The notes under the pieces: generated by a model
What the model was told of the DNA's origin: nothing
What the model saw: the letters and a program-made list of their open reading frames with translations, nothing else
Databases searched by the model: none
Position numbers and translations under genes: made by a program
Source of the DNA: Propionivibrio dicarboxylicus
Lineage (GTDB): Bacteria; Pseudomonadota; Gammaproteobacteria; Burkholderiales; Rhodocyclaceae
Assembly: GCA_945902805.1 (NCBI GenBank)
Contig: CAMDMZ010000011.1
Coordinates: 46,266-110,265, forward strand
Length of the DNA: 64,000 nt
Direction of reading: 5' to 3'
Shown: piece after piece, positions 23,116 through 32,429 of the stretch
How positions within the stretch are numbered: the first letter of the stretch is position 1
Layout: the number at the start of each line of letters is the position of its first letter

Positions 23116-23134
23116 CCGACGATGCCGGGCGCGA

Positions 23135-24079
23135 TCAGCCGCCGATAGCCGACCAGAAATCGCTCTGGCGGTTTAGAAATTCTTCCGAGCCCATGTAATG
23201 CGAGCCATCGCAGGAAAAGGTCAGACTGACCATACCATTGAAGATGTTGATCGATGCCGAACGCAGATAGATATTCTGGTCGGTAAGACGTAATTCGCCC
23301 ATGGCGTCGAGGATCGGCTTCACCGCCTCGCGCCGCATGGCGGCATCGTCCGGCCACGGTTGCGGCGGGTACAGCATGCAGACGTCGGGATCGGCCAGCG
23401 CTTCATGTTCAAGGAGTTGGTAGCGGAAGGGATCGTCAACAAACCATCCCGTGGCGCGGCTACTGGAGAAATGGATGATCACCTGAAACATACCGCGCTC
23501 GGTAATCAGCTCCTCAAGAATCGACATGGCCTGCGCGATGTGACGATCCATCGGGCTTTCGATGCGCTTTTGCAGGAACACCGTGCCTCGTATTGACGGA
23601 TCGCCTTTGATCTGCCGCCATTCGCTCGGCTCGCCATGTGGCTCCGTCGCGGCGGGCAGATCACGCAGATCGAAATCGGCGCCGAGGTAACCCAGCAACG
23701 TCGCACCATCGCGCACCACGTGCAGGGCCGTGAGCGACGGTCGCCCCGACAGGCTTACGTAGGCATCTGATAGCAGGAATCCCCACGCCGGCACCGGCTC
23801 GCGCATGTAGGGCCGCTGCGAACGATCACGCTGAAAATAGCCTAGCCCGATACGCCCCGCGCCGACGTTGTCGCTGATCTGCACGCCCTTGTCATTGAGA
23901 ACGTAAAGGTGCGTGGAATGAGGAACGGTAGCGAAACCAGCGGCAAGCACGTCGTTGAGGCGTAATCGGTCGCCGAAAGCTTGCCCGCAGAGAGCGGCCA
24001 GCTGCGCCATCGGTTCATGCAGACGTTGCGCCAATTCCGCCCGCTTGCGATGAACATCGTCCTTCCACTTCTCGTCCAT
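23135..24079 (-). CDS. PDC sensor-domain protein without an output domain
   Basis: 314 residues. An N-terminal helix is followed by a double-PAS/PDC-like segment (THLYVLNDKGVQISDN, RSQRPYMREPVPAWGFLLS, DAYVSLSGRPSLTALHVV), then a C-terminal half I do not recognise (MFQVIIHFSSSRATGWFVD). No membrane helix or signal peptide is evident, so the sensor fold would be cytoplasmic. Possibly a stand-alone ligand binder. The ribosome site AAGGA abuts an inverted repeat. Confidence 0.65.
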   Translation of the reverse strand: MDEKWKDDVHRKRAELAQRLHEPMAQLAALCGQAFGDRLRLNDVLAAGFATVPHSTHLYVLNDKGVQISDNVGAGRIGLGYFQRDRSQRPYMREPVPAWGFLLSDAYVSLSGRPSLTALHVVRDGATLLGYLGADFDLRDLPAATEPHGEPSEWRQIKGDPSIRGTVFLQKRIESPMDRHIAQAMSILEELITERGMFQVIIHFSSSRATGWFVDDPFRYQLLEHEALADPDVCMLYPPQPWPDDAAMRREAVKPILDAMGELRLTDQNIYLRSASINIFNGMVSLTFSCDGSHYMGSEEFLNRQSDFWSAIGG

Positions 24080-24093
24080 GGCAAAAAATCCTT

Positions 24094-24130
24094 AAACAGT
24101 ACAATGCTGCATTGCAACATTGTACTGTTT
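24094..24130 (-). terminator. 13-bp inverted repeat between nrdJ and the PDC-sensor gene
   Basis: AAACAGTACAATG and CATTGTACTGTTT are a perfect 13-bp dyad around 11 bases. On the minus strand it follows the nrdJ stop by about 60 nt and is followed by AAGGATTTTTT, so it can end nrdJ transcripts. Because AAGGA is also the ribosome site of the next gene, it could equally be an operator for that gene. Confidence 0.55.
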
Positions 24131-24190
24131 ATCGCAGCCATAAAAGTACCGCTATGGCTGCATTCTCACAGGCAAAGCAGGTCTTCTAAC

Positions 24191-27109
24191 TCAGCCGCAA
24201 CTCCCCACGGCACCGCACGCTGAACAGAAATCGCAGCCATCTTTGCGAATGACCGTCATGTTGCCGCATTCGGCACAGAGCGAGCCTTGCATGACCTTGA
24301 CGCCACCGCCCGGCTGTTTGGCGTTGGGTGATTCGAGGATGCCCATTTCACGGGTCGGATAGCCATTCTCGTCGAGGATACCGAGCATGGCGTAGCGGTG
24401 CATGATCAGGCGTGCGATGTAGGCGACGGTCGAGGGCCAGTTTTGCTGCTTGTTGCTGCCGGGGACGCGGGCCATGAAATCGCCGAGCGGCTCGGCGTAA
24501 TTGAGCAGCTTGCGCAATTTCATGCCTATCCAGGCCGGGTCCATGACGCGCATATCGAGCGCCAGCAAACGGGTGAGGCCGTCGAGCGCACGCGGGTAGT
24601 GGCCGGAGAGCCAGACCGAGTAAGGGCGGGTGACGCCGTCGGGCAGGGTGATTTCCTTCAAGCCGAGGATGAACTCCTCGCCAGCGGCGGGATTCACGAC
24701 ATCGACGGTCCATGACAATGTGCCGTCGGTGCCGGTCTTCGGCTCGTCGCGGCTGAACATGCAATCGATCACCGGCGTCGCTTCGGCGCCATCCAGCGCA
24801 CCGAGCTTTTCGCAACGGTAGCGGATGACCTGCGCCATCGCGGCAACGACGCCGGGCACGCGCTTCAATTCGCCATTGGGCGGGAAGGGCAGGTCGAAGG
24901 GATCGTCGTCCTGGGTGCGGGCAAGGGCGTCAAGCTTGAGTTTGAGCCAGGCCTTGTCGTTGGTGCGCATGTCCATCGACAGGGTCTTGGCGACAGCACC
25001 GATACCGCGCGGCTGTTCGGTGCCATTGACCCAGATTTCGAAGGGCACATCGCGGCCCATATCGTTTTCGACCTGACCGACGAACAAGGCGAATTCGCCA
25101 TGCGGAGCCTCTACCATATAGGTCCAGGAGGTATTGCCGGCGGACATCTTAGGTCGTCCCGGCCAGCGCAGCGAGGCCAGCACTGGGGCGGGCAGACTGC
25201 CAATGGAAAGTCGCTTGTTGGCGTAATCGAGTTTTACGTCCTGAGGTTGCTTCTGCGCGTTGGCGGGGACGACCGTAGTGGCATTGGCCTGCGGCTCAAC
25301 CGACAGCACACTGCCGAGTACCGAATTCGGCCGATAGGTGGCGAGACCTTTGAGGCCCGATTTCCACGCCGTCATGTAGAGGTCTTCGAATTCCGAATAC
25401 GGATAGTCGGCCGGGACGTTCACGGTTTTTGAAATCGAGGTGTCGACATACGGGGCGACGGCAGCGACCATTTGCTCATGCGCCTGAGCCGAAATTTCCA
25501 GCGCCGTGATGAAGTAGTCGGGCAACTTGCTGACATCGCCACCCTGGTGCTTGTACAAGCGCCAGGCGTAGTCCTCGACTGCGTATTCCTTGTGCGTACC
25601 GTCGGCCATGCGCTTTTTGCGCGTATAGGTCCAGGAGAAGGGCGGCTCGATACCGTTCGAGGCGTTATCGGCGAAAGCCAGGCTGATGGTGCCGGTGGGG
25701 GCGATGGAGAGCAGATGCGAGTTGCGCAGGCCATGTTTGCGGATCTGGTCCTTGATCTCGGTCGGCAGGCGCGAGGCGAAGTTGCCGCCAGAGAGATACA
25801 TATCGCGGTTGAACAGCGGGAAGGCACCACGTTCCTTGGCCAGTTCGACCGAGGCCAGATAGGACCTATCGCGCATGTAGGCCGAAATGGCGGTGGCGGT
25901 GTCTTGTGCGCTCTGGGTGTCATAGCGCTCGCGCAGCATGATCAAGGCATCGCCAAGACCCGTGAAACCGAGACCGACGCGACGCTTGCTCTGGGCTTCC
26001 TTGGACTGCTGGTCGAGCGGCCAGTGGGTGGCGTCGAGGACATTGTCGAGCATGCGTACCGACGTATCGATCACCTTGCCAAACGCCTCGTAGTCGAAAC
26101 GGGCTTTCTCGCTGAAGGCGTCACGCACAAACAGGGTGAGGTTGATGGAGCCCAGGCAGCAGCAGCCATACGGCGGCAGTGGCTGTTCGGCGCAGGGGTT
26201 GGTGGCCTCAATGGTTTCACAGTAGTAGAGATTGTTGTCCTTGTTCATGCGGTCGAGGAACAGGATGCCGGGCTCGGCATGATCGTAGGTCGAGCGCATG
26301 ACCTGATCCCACAGCGTGCGCGCCTTGACCTTGCGATAGACCCACATGCCATCGTCGCGCTGGTAGGCGCCGTCGGCCTTGATGTCATTGGCCGGCATGG
26401 CGCGATGGACGAGTTCAGTATCGCCGTCGACCTCAACCGCCTGCATGAAGGCGTCGGTGACGCCAATCGAAATATTGAAGTTGGTCAGGTCGCCGTGATC
26501 CTTGGCGTGGATGAAGGCCTCGATATCGGGGTGATCGCAGCGCAGAACGCCCATCTGGGCACCGCGACGGCTGCCAGCGGATTCGACGGTTTCGCAGGAG
26601 CGGTCGAACACACGCATATACGAAACCGGGCCCGAGGCACGCGATTGGGTGCCTTTGACGCGGGCACCGATCGGGCGAATCGAGGAAAAGTCATAGCCGA
26701 CGCCACCGCCACGACGCATGGTTTCGGCGGCTTGCAGCAGGGCAGTGTAGATGCCGGGACGGTCATCGACGATTTCGGAGATCGAATCGCCCACCGGCTG
26801 CACGAAGCAGTTGATCAGCGTCGCGCACAGGTCGGTGCCGGCGGCTGAATTGATGCGGCCGGCGGGGACGAAACCGTTCTCCTGGGCTTCGAGGAAGCGG
26901 GCTTCCCAAAAGGCGCGCTTGTCTTCGGTTTCGATGGACGCCAGAGCACGGGCAACACGCAGGCGCACCTCGCGCACGTCCCGTTCGTTGCCCTTGGCGT
27001 ATTTCTCTAGCAGCACCTCACCTGAAATCTCTTGCGGCAGGGGTAAGCCCATCTGCCCGGTATGCACGTAACTAGTTGAATCCTCGGTTGTCTCAGTTGT
27101 TGTCGTCAT
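24191..27109 (-). CDS. nrdJ: Adenosylcobalamin-dependent (class II) ribonucleotide reductase
   Basis: 972 residues. It reduces ribonucleotides to deoxyribonucleotides with or without oxygen. Visible: the N-terminal substrate site with NCFVQP, the active-site block [20 protein letters not shown], the PTGTISL loop, and a C-terminal Cys-rich tail with paired CxxC motifs ([14 protein letters not shown]) typical of the long NrdJ form. The insertion-containing NrdJ length fits the family. It needs vitamin B12. An NrdR-like site lies upstream. I see no cobalamin riboswitch in its leader. Confidence 0.93.
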   Translation of the reverse strand: MTTTTETTEDSTSYVHTGQMGLPLPQEISGEVLLEKYAKGNERDVREVRLRVARALASIETEDKRAFWEARFLEAQENGFVPAGRINSAAGTDLCATLINCFVQPVGDSISEIVDDRPGIYTALLQAAETMRRGGGVGYDFSSIRPIGARVKGTQSRASGPVSYMRVFDRSCETVESAGSRRGAQMGVLRCDHPDIEAFIHAKDHGDLTNFNISIGVTDAFMQAVEVDGDTELVHRAMPANDIKADGAYQRDDGMWVYRKVKARTLWDQVMRSTYDHAEPGILFLDRMNKDNNLYYCETIEATNPCAEQPLPPYGCCCLGSINLTLFVRDAFSEKARFDYEAFGKVIDTSVRMLDNVLDATHWPLDQQSKEAQSKRRVGLGFTGLGDALIMLRERYDTQSAQDTATAISAYMRDRSYLASVELAKERGAFPLFNRDMYLSGGNFASRLPTEIKDQIRKHGLRNSHLLSIAPTGTISLAFADNASNGIEPPFSWTYTRKKRMADGTHKEYAVEDYAWRLYKHQGGDVSKLPDYFITALEISAQAHEQMVAAVAPYVDTSISKTVNVPADYPYSEFEDLYMTAWKSGLKGLATYRPNSVLGSVLSVEPQANATTVVPANAQKQPQDVKLDYANKRLSIGSLPAPVLASLRWPGRPKMSAGNTSWTYMVEAPHGEFALFVGQVENDMGRDVPFEIWVNGTEQPRGIGAVAKTLSMDMRTNDKAWLKLKLDALARTQDDDPFDLPFPPNGELKRVPGVVAAMAQVIRYRCEKLGALDGAEATPVIDCMFSRDEPKTGTDGTLSWTVDVVNPAAGEEFILGLKEITLPDGVTRPYSVWLSGHYPRALDGLTRLLALDMRVMDPAWIGMKLRKLLNYAEPLGDFMARVPGSNKQQNWPSTVAYIARLIMHRYAMLGILDENGYPTREMGILESPNAKQPGGGVKVMQGSLCAECGNMTVIRKDGCDFCSACGAVGSCG

Positions 27110-27298
27110 GTCGTTTTTCCGAAGAGAAGATGTTTATTCAAAGGACAAAATCGGTTCCGTCGGCTGGTCTTTGCAGCCCGTTTTAAGCAGCGGAAGGCGT
27201 GAAGAATACGCTTGCCGCTGGGCGCTTCCAAGCAGAAAATATTTTATGTTTAAAAACATGCGGTTGGGAATCGTAGTAGTGGGTCGACGTTTTTTCAA

Positions 27299-27314
27299 CC
27301 ACTACATATTGTGT
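27299..27314 (-). promoter_or_regulatory. NrdR-like box upstream of nrdJ
   Basis: CCACTACATATTGTGT fits the NrdR consensus (ACACWATATWTWGTGT-like) at most positions. NrdR represses ribonucleotide reductase genes. Only one good box is seen; the usual second box about three turns away is not clear. Confidence 0.45.
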
Positions 27315-27344
27315 GTTTTTTAGTTTAGAAATAGACTAAAAAAC
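27315..27344. repeat. 10-bp AT-rich inverted repeat in the nrdJ promoter region
   Basis: GTTTTTTAGT and ACTAAAAAAC pair perfectly around 10 bases, directly next to the NrdR-like box. It could be an operator or curved promoter DNA. Confidence 0.5.
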
Positions 27345-27545
27345 AGTGGGATGGCGTCTCTTTTCGAGATTTTCTCTCAGCCGTCCTGGCGGCGATTTTT
27401 GCTATGCCAGAACCGTGCCGGCCAGCGTGGGGGCTTGACATCCCATAATGACAAGGGAAAGAGGCGAAGCGGCTACTTCAGAACGATTTTTGGCGGCAGA
27501 GGCGGCCGTTGTCTGCCGCGCCAATCGATGTGTGGCCGGCTTGGA

Positions 27546-27570
27546 AAAAGTCGGTGCTGATCGGACGGCG
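27546..27570 (+). repeat. Dispersed 25-bp repeat, copy 4 (intergenic)
   Basis: Head AAAAGTCGGTGCTG, variable ATCGG, tail ACGGCG. It lies 73 bp beyond the 3' end of the minus-strand hybrid kinase gene. Confidence 0.8.
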
Positions 27571-27642
27571 CCTTCCCGGAAGAGACGGTTCGCAGTGTTC
27601 ACTGGCTTCCGTTCAACGGCTTAAGCCGAGTCAGGCAAGGAA

Positions 27643-29553
27643 TCAGTTCCCGCGTTGCTCCAGCCACGCCAGCAAAGTGGCAAACAAGCGTTCCGGATCG
27701 ACCGGTTTGGCGATGTGATCGTTCATACCGGCATCGAGGCAGAGTTGACGATCTTCTTCGAATGCGTTGGCGGTCATGGCCAGGATGGGCGTGCTCTGGT
27801 TCAGTGAATCGGCGCGGATGCGTTTGGTAGCCTCCACACCGTTCATGTTGGGCATCTGCATGTCCATCAGAATCAGGGCGTAAGGATTCTGCCGGGCCAG
27901 CGTCAGGGCGTGTTTCCCGTCGTCGGCAATATCGACGACCATACCGGCATACTCCAGCAAGCCGCGTGAAACTTCCTGCGTGATCGGCTCGTCTTCCGCC
28001 AGCAGGATGCGTGTGCCCGTGTAGTCCGCTTGCAGGCGTTGTTCGGCCGTCAGCGCCGAAAAAGTCGGTGCTGGCGGGACGGCATCCTGTTTCCCTTTCT
28101 TGAGAAGAACGACGAACCAGAAGGTGCTGCCTTGGCCTGGCGTACTCTCGACACCGATTTCGCCGCCCATGAGTTGGACCAGCCGTTTACTGATGGCCAG
28201 CCCGAGTCCGGTGCCGCCATACCTGCGAGTCATGCTGTTGTCGGCCTGTTCGAAGGACTGGAACAGCCGCGACTGCGCCTCCGGCGCGATGCCGATGCCG
28301 GTGTCGGCGACTTCGAAGCGTACTTGCACGACTTCCCGGGTTTCTTCTACCGCACGAGCACGCAGGGTGACCGCACCTTTTTCGGTGAATTTGATGGCGT
28401 TGCCAACCAGGTTAAAGAGGATCTGACCGAGGCGCAGCGGGTCGCCCTGGAGGGAGGTATTAGCGATTCTGGCGGGTAAGTCAATGGCCAGGCCCAGGCC
28501 TTTCTCGCTGGCTTTGTTGCCCAGAGTGCTGGTGAGATTTTCGATGACGGCGGAGATCTGCAAGGGAACGCTCTCGAAAACCATGCGCTCGGCTTCGATC
28601 TTGGAGATGTCGAGGATGTCGTTGAGTACGCCGAGCAGGCGTTCAGCGGAAAACTTTGCCTTGTCGAGCTGATCCAGCCCTTTGGCATCGGCCATCCGTC
28701 GCCGGGCCATGTCGATCATGCCCATCACGCCATTCATCGGGGTGCGCAACTCGTGGCTCATGTTGGCCAGGAAGGCGCTTTTGGCGCGGTTGGCGGCTTC
28801 GGCCGCTTCCCGTGCCTGCGATAGTTCCGTATTCGATTTGCGTAGTTGCTGGAGGTTCGACTCCTGTGTATCGAGCAGATTATTGAATGCGTCAGCCAGT
28901 CGATCGAGCTCGTCGGGCACCGGCCCATCGGTCTTGCCTGTTTTGCCTGTCGGTATGCGCTCGCCATCCCGAGCGGAGCTGTAACGGCTGAGGAATTCAC
29001 TCATGCGATGCAATTTGCTACCTGCCACACTATGGTAGGCAGCCAGGATCATCATGGCGACTGCCAGCACCTGCAGGATCTGCGTGATCACAATCAACCA
29101 GGCATCTTCCCGAACCAGCGAACCGATCCGCGCGAGACTGAAGGTCATGCTCAGCGTGCCCAAGCTGACCTTGCGCCCTTTGAATTCCCGCGTGATCGAC
29201 CGTTCTCGTTCGATGACCGTAACACTTGGCGCCGGTAGGCTGCCGAATACGAGCGGCGGCTTAGTGGACTCGGTCCAGACCAGCTTGACCTGTGCCATGT
29301 CCTTGAAGTGCTTGATTCCTTGGAGGTGCTCCGCGACCAGCGCCGCATCGCCCAGCCACATCGCTTCCTGCAATGCCGGTAGGCTGGAATCCAAAATGGC
29401 GTCAATGGTTTCCTCTTCATGCGCCACGTGGTCGCGATAGTCTTTCCAGAGAAACAAACCGCTCAGCAAGAATGCAAAAAACAGACTGAAGCCGACCGAC
29501 AGCAGCGCGAGTTTCTTGCCCAGCGAAGAAAAGAGGTAGTTCCGAAGCGACAT
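27643..29553 (-). CDS. Membrane hybrid sensor histidine kinase
   Basis: 636 residues. TM helix (about 12-32), periplasmic domain of about 115 residues, TM helix (about 150-170), HAMP-like region, HisKA with [15 protein letters not shown], HATPase with ADTGIGI and GTGLGLAIS, then one receiver domain with phospho-acceptor in [10 protein letters not shown]. No HPt domain, so an external phosphotransferase is needed. Its start touches the stop of the binding-protein gene at 29553, and a second binding protein follows upstream, so the three form a likely ligand-sensing unit. The linker between kinase and receiver contains dispersed-repeat copy 5, read as [10 protein letters not shown]. Confidence 0.9.
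   Translation of the reverse strand: MSLRNYLFSSLGKKLALLSVGFSLFFAFLLSGLFLWKDYRDHVAHEEETIDAILDSSLPALQEAMWLGDAALVAEHLQGIKHFKDMAQVKLVWTESTKPPLVFGSLPAPSVTVIERERSITREFKGRKVSLGTLSMTFSLARIGSLVREDAWLIVITQILQVLAVAMMILAAYHSVAGSKLHRMSEFLSRYSSARDGERIPTGKTGKTDGPVPDELDRLADAFNNLLDTQESNLQQLRKSNTELSQAREAAEAANRAKSAFLANMSHELRTPMNGVMGMIDMARRRMADAKGLDQLDKAKFSAERLLGVLNDILDISKIEAERMVFESVPLQISAVIENLTSTLGNKASEKGLGLAIDLPARIANTSLQGDPLRLGQILFNLVGNAIKFTEKGAVTLRARAVEETREVVQVRFEVADTGIGIAPEAQSRLFQSFEQADNSMTRRYGGTGLGLAISKRLVQLMGGEIGVESTPGQGSTFWFVVLLKKGKQDAVPPAPTFSALTAEQRLQADYTGTRILLAEDEPITQEVSRGLLEYAGMVVDIADDGKHALTLARQNPYALILMDMQMPNMNGVEATKRIRADSLNQSTPILAMTANAFEEDRQLCLDAGMNDHIAKPVDPERLFATLLAWLEQRGN
28060..28084 (+). repeat. 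Dispersed 25-bp repeat, copy 5 (inside the hybrid kinase gene)
   Basis: Head AAAAGTCGGTGCTGG, middle CGGG, tail ACGGCA. It lies antisense within the kinase gene, in the linker between the ATPase and receiver domains, where the gene reads it as AVPPAPTF. Confidence 0.85.
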
Positions 29554-30341
29554 TACTTACTTGCGGGCGGATCGACTCCGGCATTCCGGAAAGCCCGAGC
29601 GTAGCTGCCATCGGCCTTCATCGCTCGCAGGGCGGTAGCCAGCGGCTCGATGAGCGCGCGATGCTGTTGGTGCAGCACCAGATACTGGGGCACCACGATC
29701 AGCGGCGGATCAAGCACACGAATCTGCTTCATGCCCAACTCGTCGGCTGCTTTCAAACCGGTCAGGCGCTCGTAGATAACGACATCAGCCCGATCTTCAT
29801 TCAGGAGCGGAAACAACTCCTCGGGTCCGCGCACGCGCAGCACCTGCGTTGCCTTGACCTGGTCTTCCAGAATCTTCCAGCCAAGGATATGGCCGACACG
29901 TAAAGGCAGCAGATCGCCGAGACTACGGACGCGGACATCCTTGCGCAAGGCAAAGCAACTCATTGGAAACGAATAGAGTGGCTCGGCTACGCCCACCAGA
30001 TGCGGGTAGCGCGTGGCAATGACCTCCGGTATGCGCAGGATGTCGCCGTCAATGATGCCGCTGTCGGCATTCATCAGGGAGCGTTCGCAGGGCAAGGCGC
30101 TGACGCAGGCACGCTTGCCGATACGCTGGAAGGCCTCGACGACCAATTTGTCGATGATGCCGTTGCCCTCGGCCGAAAGCGGGGCGCGGTGACACGAGCC
30201 AATGATGACCTCGCATGCCGGTTCTTCCGCATGCAGCGGCACGCTGGCAAGCAGCATGAGTACAAGCGCCAGGGTGCTCCGGCGCAATCTGGACCATCCG
30301 GTGGTCAATGAGAAAGCGATGAGTTCAGGCATGGCGATCAC
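29553..30341 (-). CDS. Periplasmic solute-binding protein (family 3-like), possible kinase partner A
   Basis: 262 residues, with a signal peptide ([20 protein letters not shown]). The mature part follows the SBP_bac_3 pattern: [38 protein letters not shown], and a C-terminal [19 protein letters not shown]. There are two Cys pairs in the first third. No ABC permease is nearby; instead a membrane sensor kinase overlaps, so it may be a ligand receptor for signalling rather than uptake. ATG at 30341 or 30332. Confidence 0.75.
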   Translation of the reverse strand: MIAMPELIAFSLTTGWSRLRRSTLALVLMLLASVPLHAEEPACEVIIGSCHRAPLSAEGNGIIDKLVVEAFQRIGKRACVSALPCERSLMNADSGIIDGDILRIPEVIATRYPHLVGVAEPLYSFPMSCFALRKDVRVRSLGDLLPLRVGHILGWKILEDQVKATQVLRVRGPEELFPLLNEDRADVVIYERLTGLKAADELGMKQIRVLDPPLIVVPQYLVLHQQHRALIEPLATALRAMKADGSYARAFRNAGVDPPASK

Positions 30342-31078
30342 TCCTTGATGCTGCCCAGGGTTCGTACATAAATACGCTGGTAGCTGCCATCGGCCTTCAT
30401 GGCCTGCAGGGCTTTGGCGGCAGGAATAAGCAGGGGTGTATGTTTCTTGTTCAGGTACATGAACATCTCGGTGCTGACCAGCGGGGGCTGCAGCAATTGT
30501 GCCGGAAGTTTGCGGTCTTGCACAATATAGTGGCCCTGCCAGCGTTCAAACAGGACCACGTCGACACGGCCATGGGCCAGCAGCGAAAACAGGTGATCCG
30601 CATCGGGGGCATGCGTCACTGCGGTCCCAGGCTGAATTGCGTCATCAAACACTTTCCAGCCGGTAATGTAGCCAACCTGGTAAGGCCGCAAGGTTTCAAA
30701 ACTGGTGGTGGCAAAGTCCGCCGTGAGCGAGTAGGCAACGAAATCGTTGTCGATGATTTTTTCCTCGACCCGCAGCAGGTTCGGGAAATTTTTCTCCAGC
30801 CCCTTCACGCGCATCGCCACGCCGTCGTCGATGCCGCTGTTGGCATTGATATTGGCACGCGCCGAGGCATCGTACTGCACGACCTCGGCTGTGACACCGA
30901 TACGTCGAAAGATTTCCGGAATCAACTGCTCAAGAAAACCTTTCTGATTCGGCAGGAAGTAGGGAGCGCGTACGCCGCTGGTCAGCCTTATTGGCTCTGC
31001 GGCTGCGGCTGCCGGTGTAAGGCAGACCAGGATGGCAATCACTGCCAAGAGTTGCGATAGAGAAGGAAAGACAATCAT
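30338..31078 (-). CDS. Periplasmic solute-binding protein (family 3-like), possible kinase partner B
   Basis: 246 residues, signal peptide ending TPAAAAA. It is a paralogue of the next gene downstream: both have the block PEIFRRIG / EAFQRIG, a VGYITGWK / VGHILGWK segment, and end with an [19 protein letters not shown] tail. It overlaps that gene by 4 nt. Like it, it lacks any transporter neighbour and probably serves the hybrid kinase. Between it and ackA there are 142 bp without a gene. Confidence 0.75.
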   Translation of the reverse strand: MIVFPSLSQLLAVIAILVCLTPAAAAAEPIRLTSGVRAPYFLPNQKGFLEQLIPEIFRRIGVTAEVVQYDASARANINANSGIDDGVAMRVKGLEKNFPNLLRVEEKIIDNDFVAYSLTADFATTSFETLRPYQVGYITGWKVFDDAIQPGTAVTHAPDADHLFSLLAHGRVDVVLFERWQGHYIVQDRKLPAQLLQPPLVSTEMFMYLNKKHTPLLIPAAKALQAMKADGSYQRIYVRTLGSIKE

Positions 31079-31220
31079 GAAGGAGTCAAAAACAATGGAC
31101 TTGCCCGTCGATGATACCTCGCTCGCGACACTGGTGCATCAGGTCCACCGATCTTCTCTCAACTCGGTGTATCAGCTTTCAATTGCTGGCCGGAACTCGC
31201 AGCGCAGTTGCGTTCTCGCC

Positions 31221-32426
31221 CTACACAAGCTCGGCGACGTGCCGGGCTATCATCCACTCTTCATTGGTCGGAATCACACAGGCGGCAACTTGGCTATTGG
31301 CGGTGCTGATGCGTAAGGCGTCCTTGGCGTTTGCCTCCACGTCGAGCGTCAGTCCCATCCAGCCGAGTTGCAGGCAAATCTTTTGCCGCACCGCTGCCGC
31401 ATGTTCGCCGATGCCGCCCGTGAAGATCAGGGCGTCGAGGCCGCCGAGTGCGGCCGCCAGGGAGCCGATTTCGCGTACCACGCGGTAGCAGAACAGATCC
31501 ACTGCTTGCAACGCATCGGCGGTGCCAGCTTCAAGCAAGGTGCGCATGTCTTGCGACAGTCCGGAGACGCCGAGCAATCCGGATTCCTTGTACAGCAACT
31601 TGGTCAGCGCCTTGGCGTCCATGCCATGGGTTTCAATCAGGTAGAGCATCACGCCGGGATCGAGGTTGCCGGTTCGTGTGCCCATCATTAGGCCGTCGAC
31701 GGCGGTAAAGCCCATGGTGGTGCATTGGCTCTGGCGGGCCTTCATGCCGCACATCGAGGCGCCGTTGCCCAGATGGGCGACGATCACACGACCGTTGGCC
31801 TGCGCGGCGGGCAAATGCTGTGGCAAGACGTCGGCGATGTACTCGTAGGAAAGACCATGGAAGCCGTAGCGACGCACGCCTTCGGCGGTGTATTTGCGTG
31901 GTAGAGCAAACAATTGGGCGAGTTCCGGCTGTGTACGGTGGTAGGCGGTATCGAAGCAGGCAATCTGCGGCAAGCCGGGCAGGGCGGTGATCATGGCATC
32001 GATGCCGGCCAGATTATGCGGCTGATGCAGAGGCGCCAGCGGAATGAAGCCGCGCAGCGTGGTCAGTGTTTCCGGCGTCAACACCGTGGGCGCAGAGAAC
32101 AATTGCCCGCCATGCACCACGCGATGGCCGACGGCAACGATGCTCCAGCCGGCCTCGTGTTGATGCAGCCAATCGACGAGGAAGGCCAGCGCGGCTTTGT
32201 GCTGCGATTCGGCGGCTTCATCCAGCGGCAGATCGACATCGTCGAGTTTGTTACCTCGGCCATCCTTGGCCTTGAGGTGAGCGCGTTGACCGGCGGCACC
32301 GATGCCGTCGATCTGGCCGACCAGTTCGGGTTGTTGCGGGACGCCGTCACCGTTCGCGGAGCGGGCGAAGAGGGCAAACTTGATTGAGCTGGAACCGGCA
32401 TTAAGAGTCAGGAGTGCGTCGGCCAT
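31221..32426 (-). CDS. ackA: Acetate kinase
   Basis: 401 residues. Converts acetate and ATP to acetyl phosphate, or the reverse for ATP synthesis. Family signatures are present: LTLNAGSSSIKFALF near the N-terminus, GHRVVHGG, FDTAYHRTQP, RYGFHGLSYEYI, AHLGNGAS and FTGGIGEHA. It lies 3 nt after the phosphotransacetylase-fusion gene, giving the acetyl-CoA/acetyl-P/acetate path in one transcript. Confidence 0.95.
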   Translation of the reverse strand: MADALLTLNAGSSSIKFALFARSANGDGVPQQPELVGQIDGIGAAGQRAHLKAKDGRGNKLDDVDLPLDEAAESQHKAALAFLVDWLHQHEAGWSIVAVGHRVVHGGQLFSAPTVLTPETLTTLRGFIPLAPLHQPHNLAGIDAMITALPGLPQIACFDTAYHRTQPELAQLFALPRKYTAEGVRRYGFHGLSYEYIADVLPQHLPAAQANGRVIVAHLGNGASMCGMKARQSQCTTMGFTAVDGLMMGTRTGNLDPGVMLYLIETHGMDAKALTKLLYKESGLLGVSGLSQDMRTLLEAGTADALQAVDLFCYRVVREIGSLAAALGGLDALIFTGGIGEHAAAVRQKICLQLGWMGLTLDVEANAKDALRISTANSQVAACVIPTNEEWMIARHVAELV

Positions 32427-32429
32427 GAT

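Larger units (their letters stand above)
27110..27642. other. 533-bp gap between nrdJ and the hybrid kinase
   Basis: No gene is convincing here. It contains the nrdJ leader and promoter region, an NrdR-like box, a 10-bp inverted repeat, a GC-rich hairpin (GGCGGCAGA with TCTGCCGC, about 27491-27518) and dispersed-repeat copy 4. Confidence 0.6.

Noticed and set aside
25472..26848. 458-residue plus-strand frame over nrdJ
   Set aside because: Antisense shadow; no recognisable domain and nrdJ motifs are intact on the other strand.
27110..27260. Cobalamin riboswitch in the nrdJ leader
   Set aside because: AAAGACCAGCC resembles part of the B12 box, but the other conserved blocks are not in the right order or spacing.
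27436..27453. Third TGACAT-N6-ATGACA-like dyad
   Set aside because: It lies in a gap without a downstream plus-strand gene and has a mismatch in the right arm; chance is likely.
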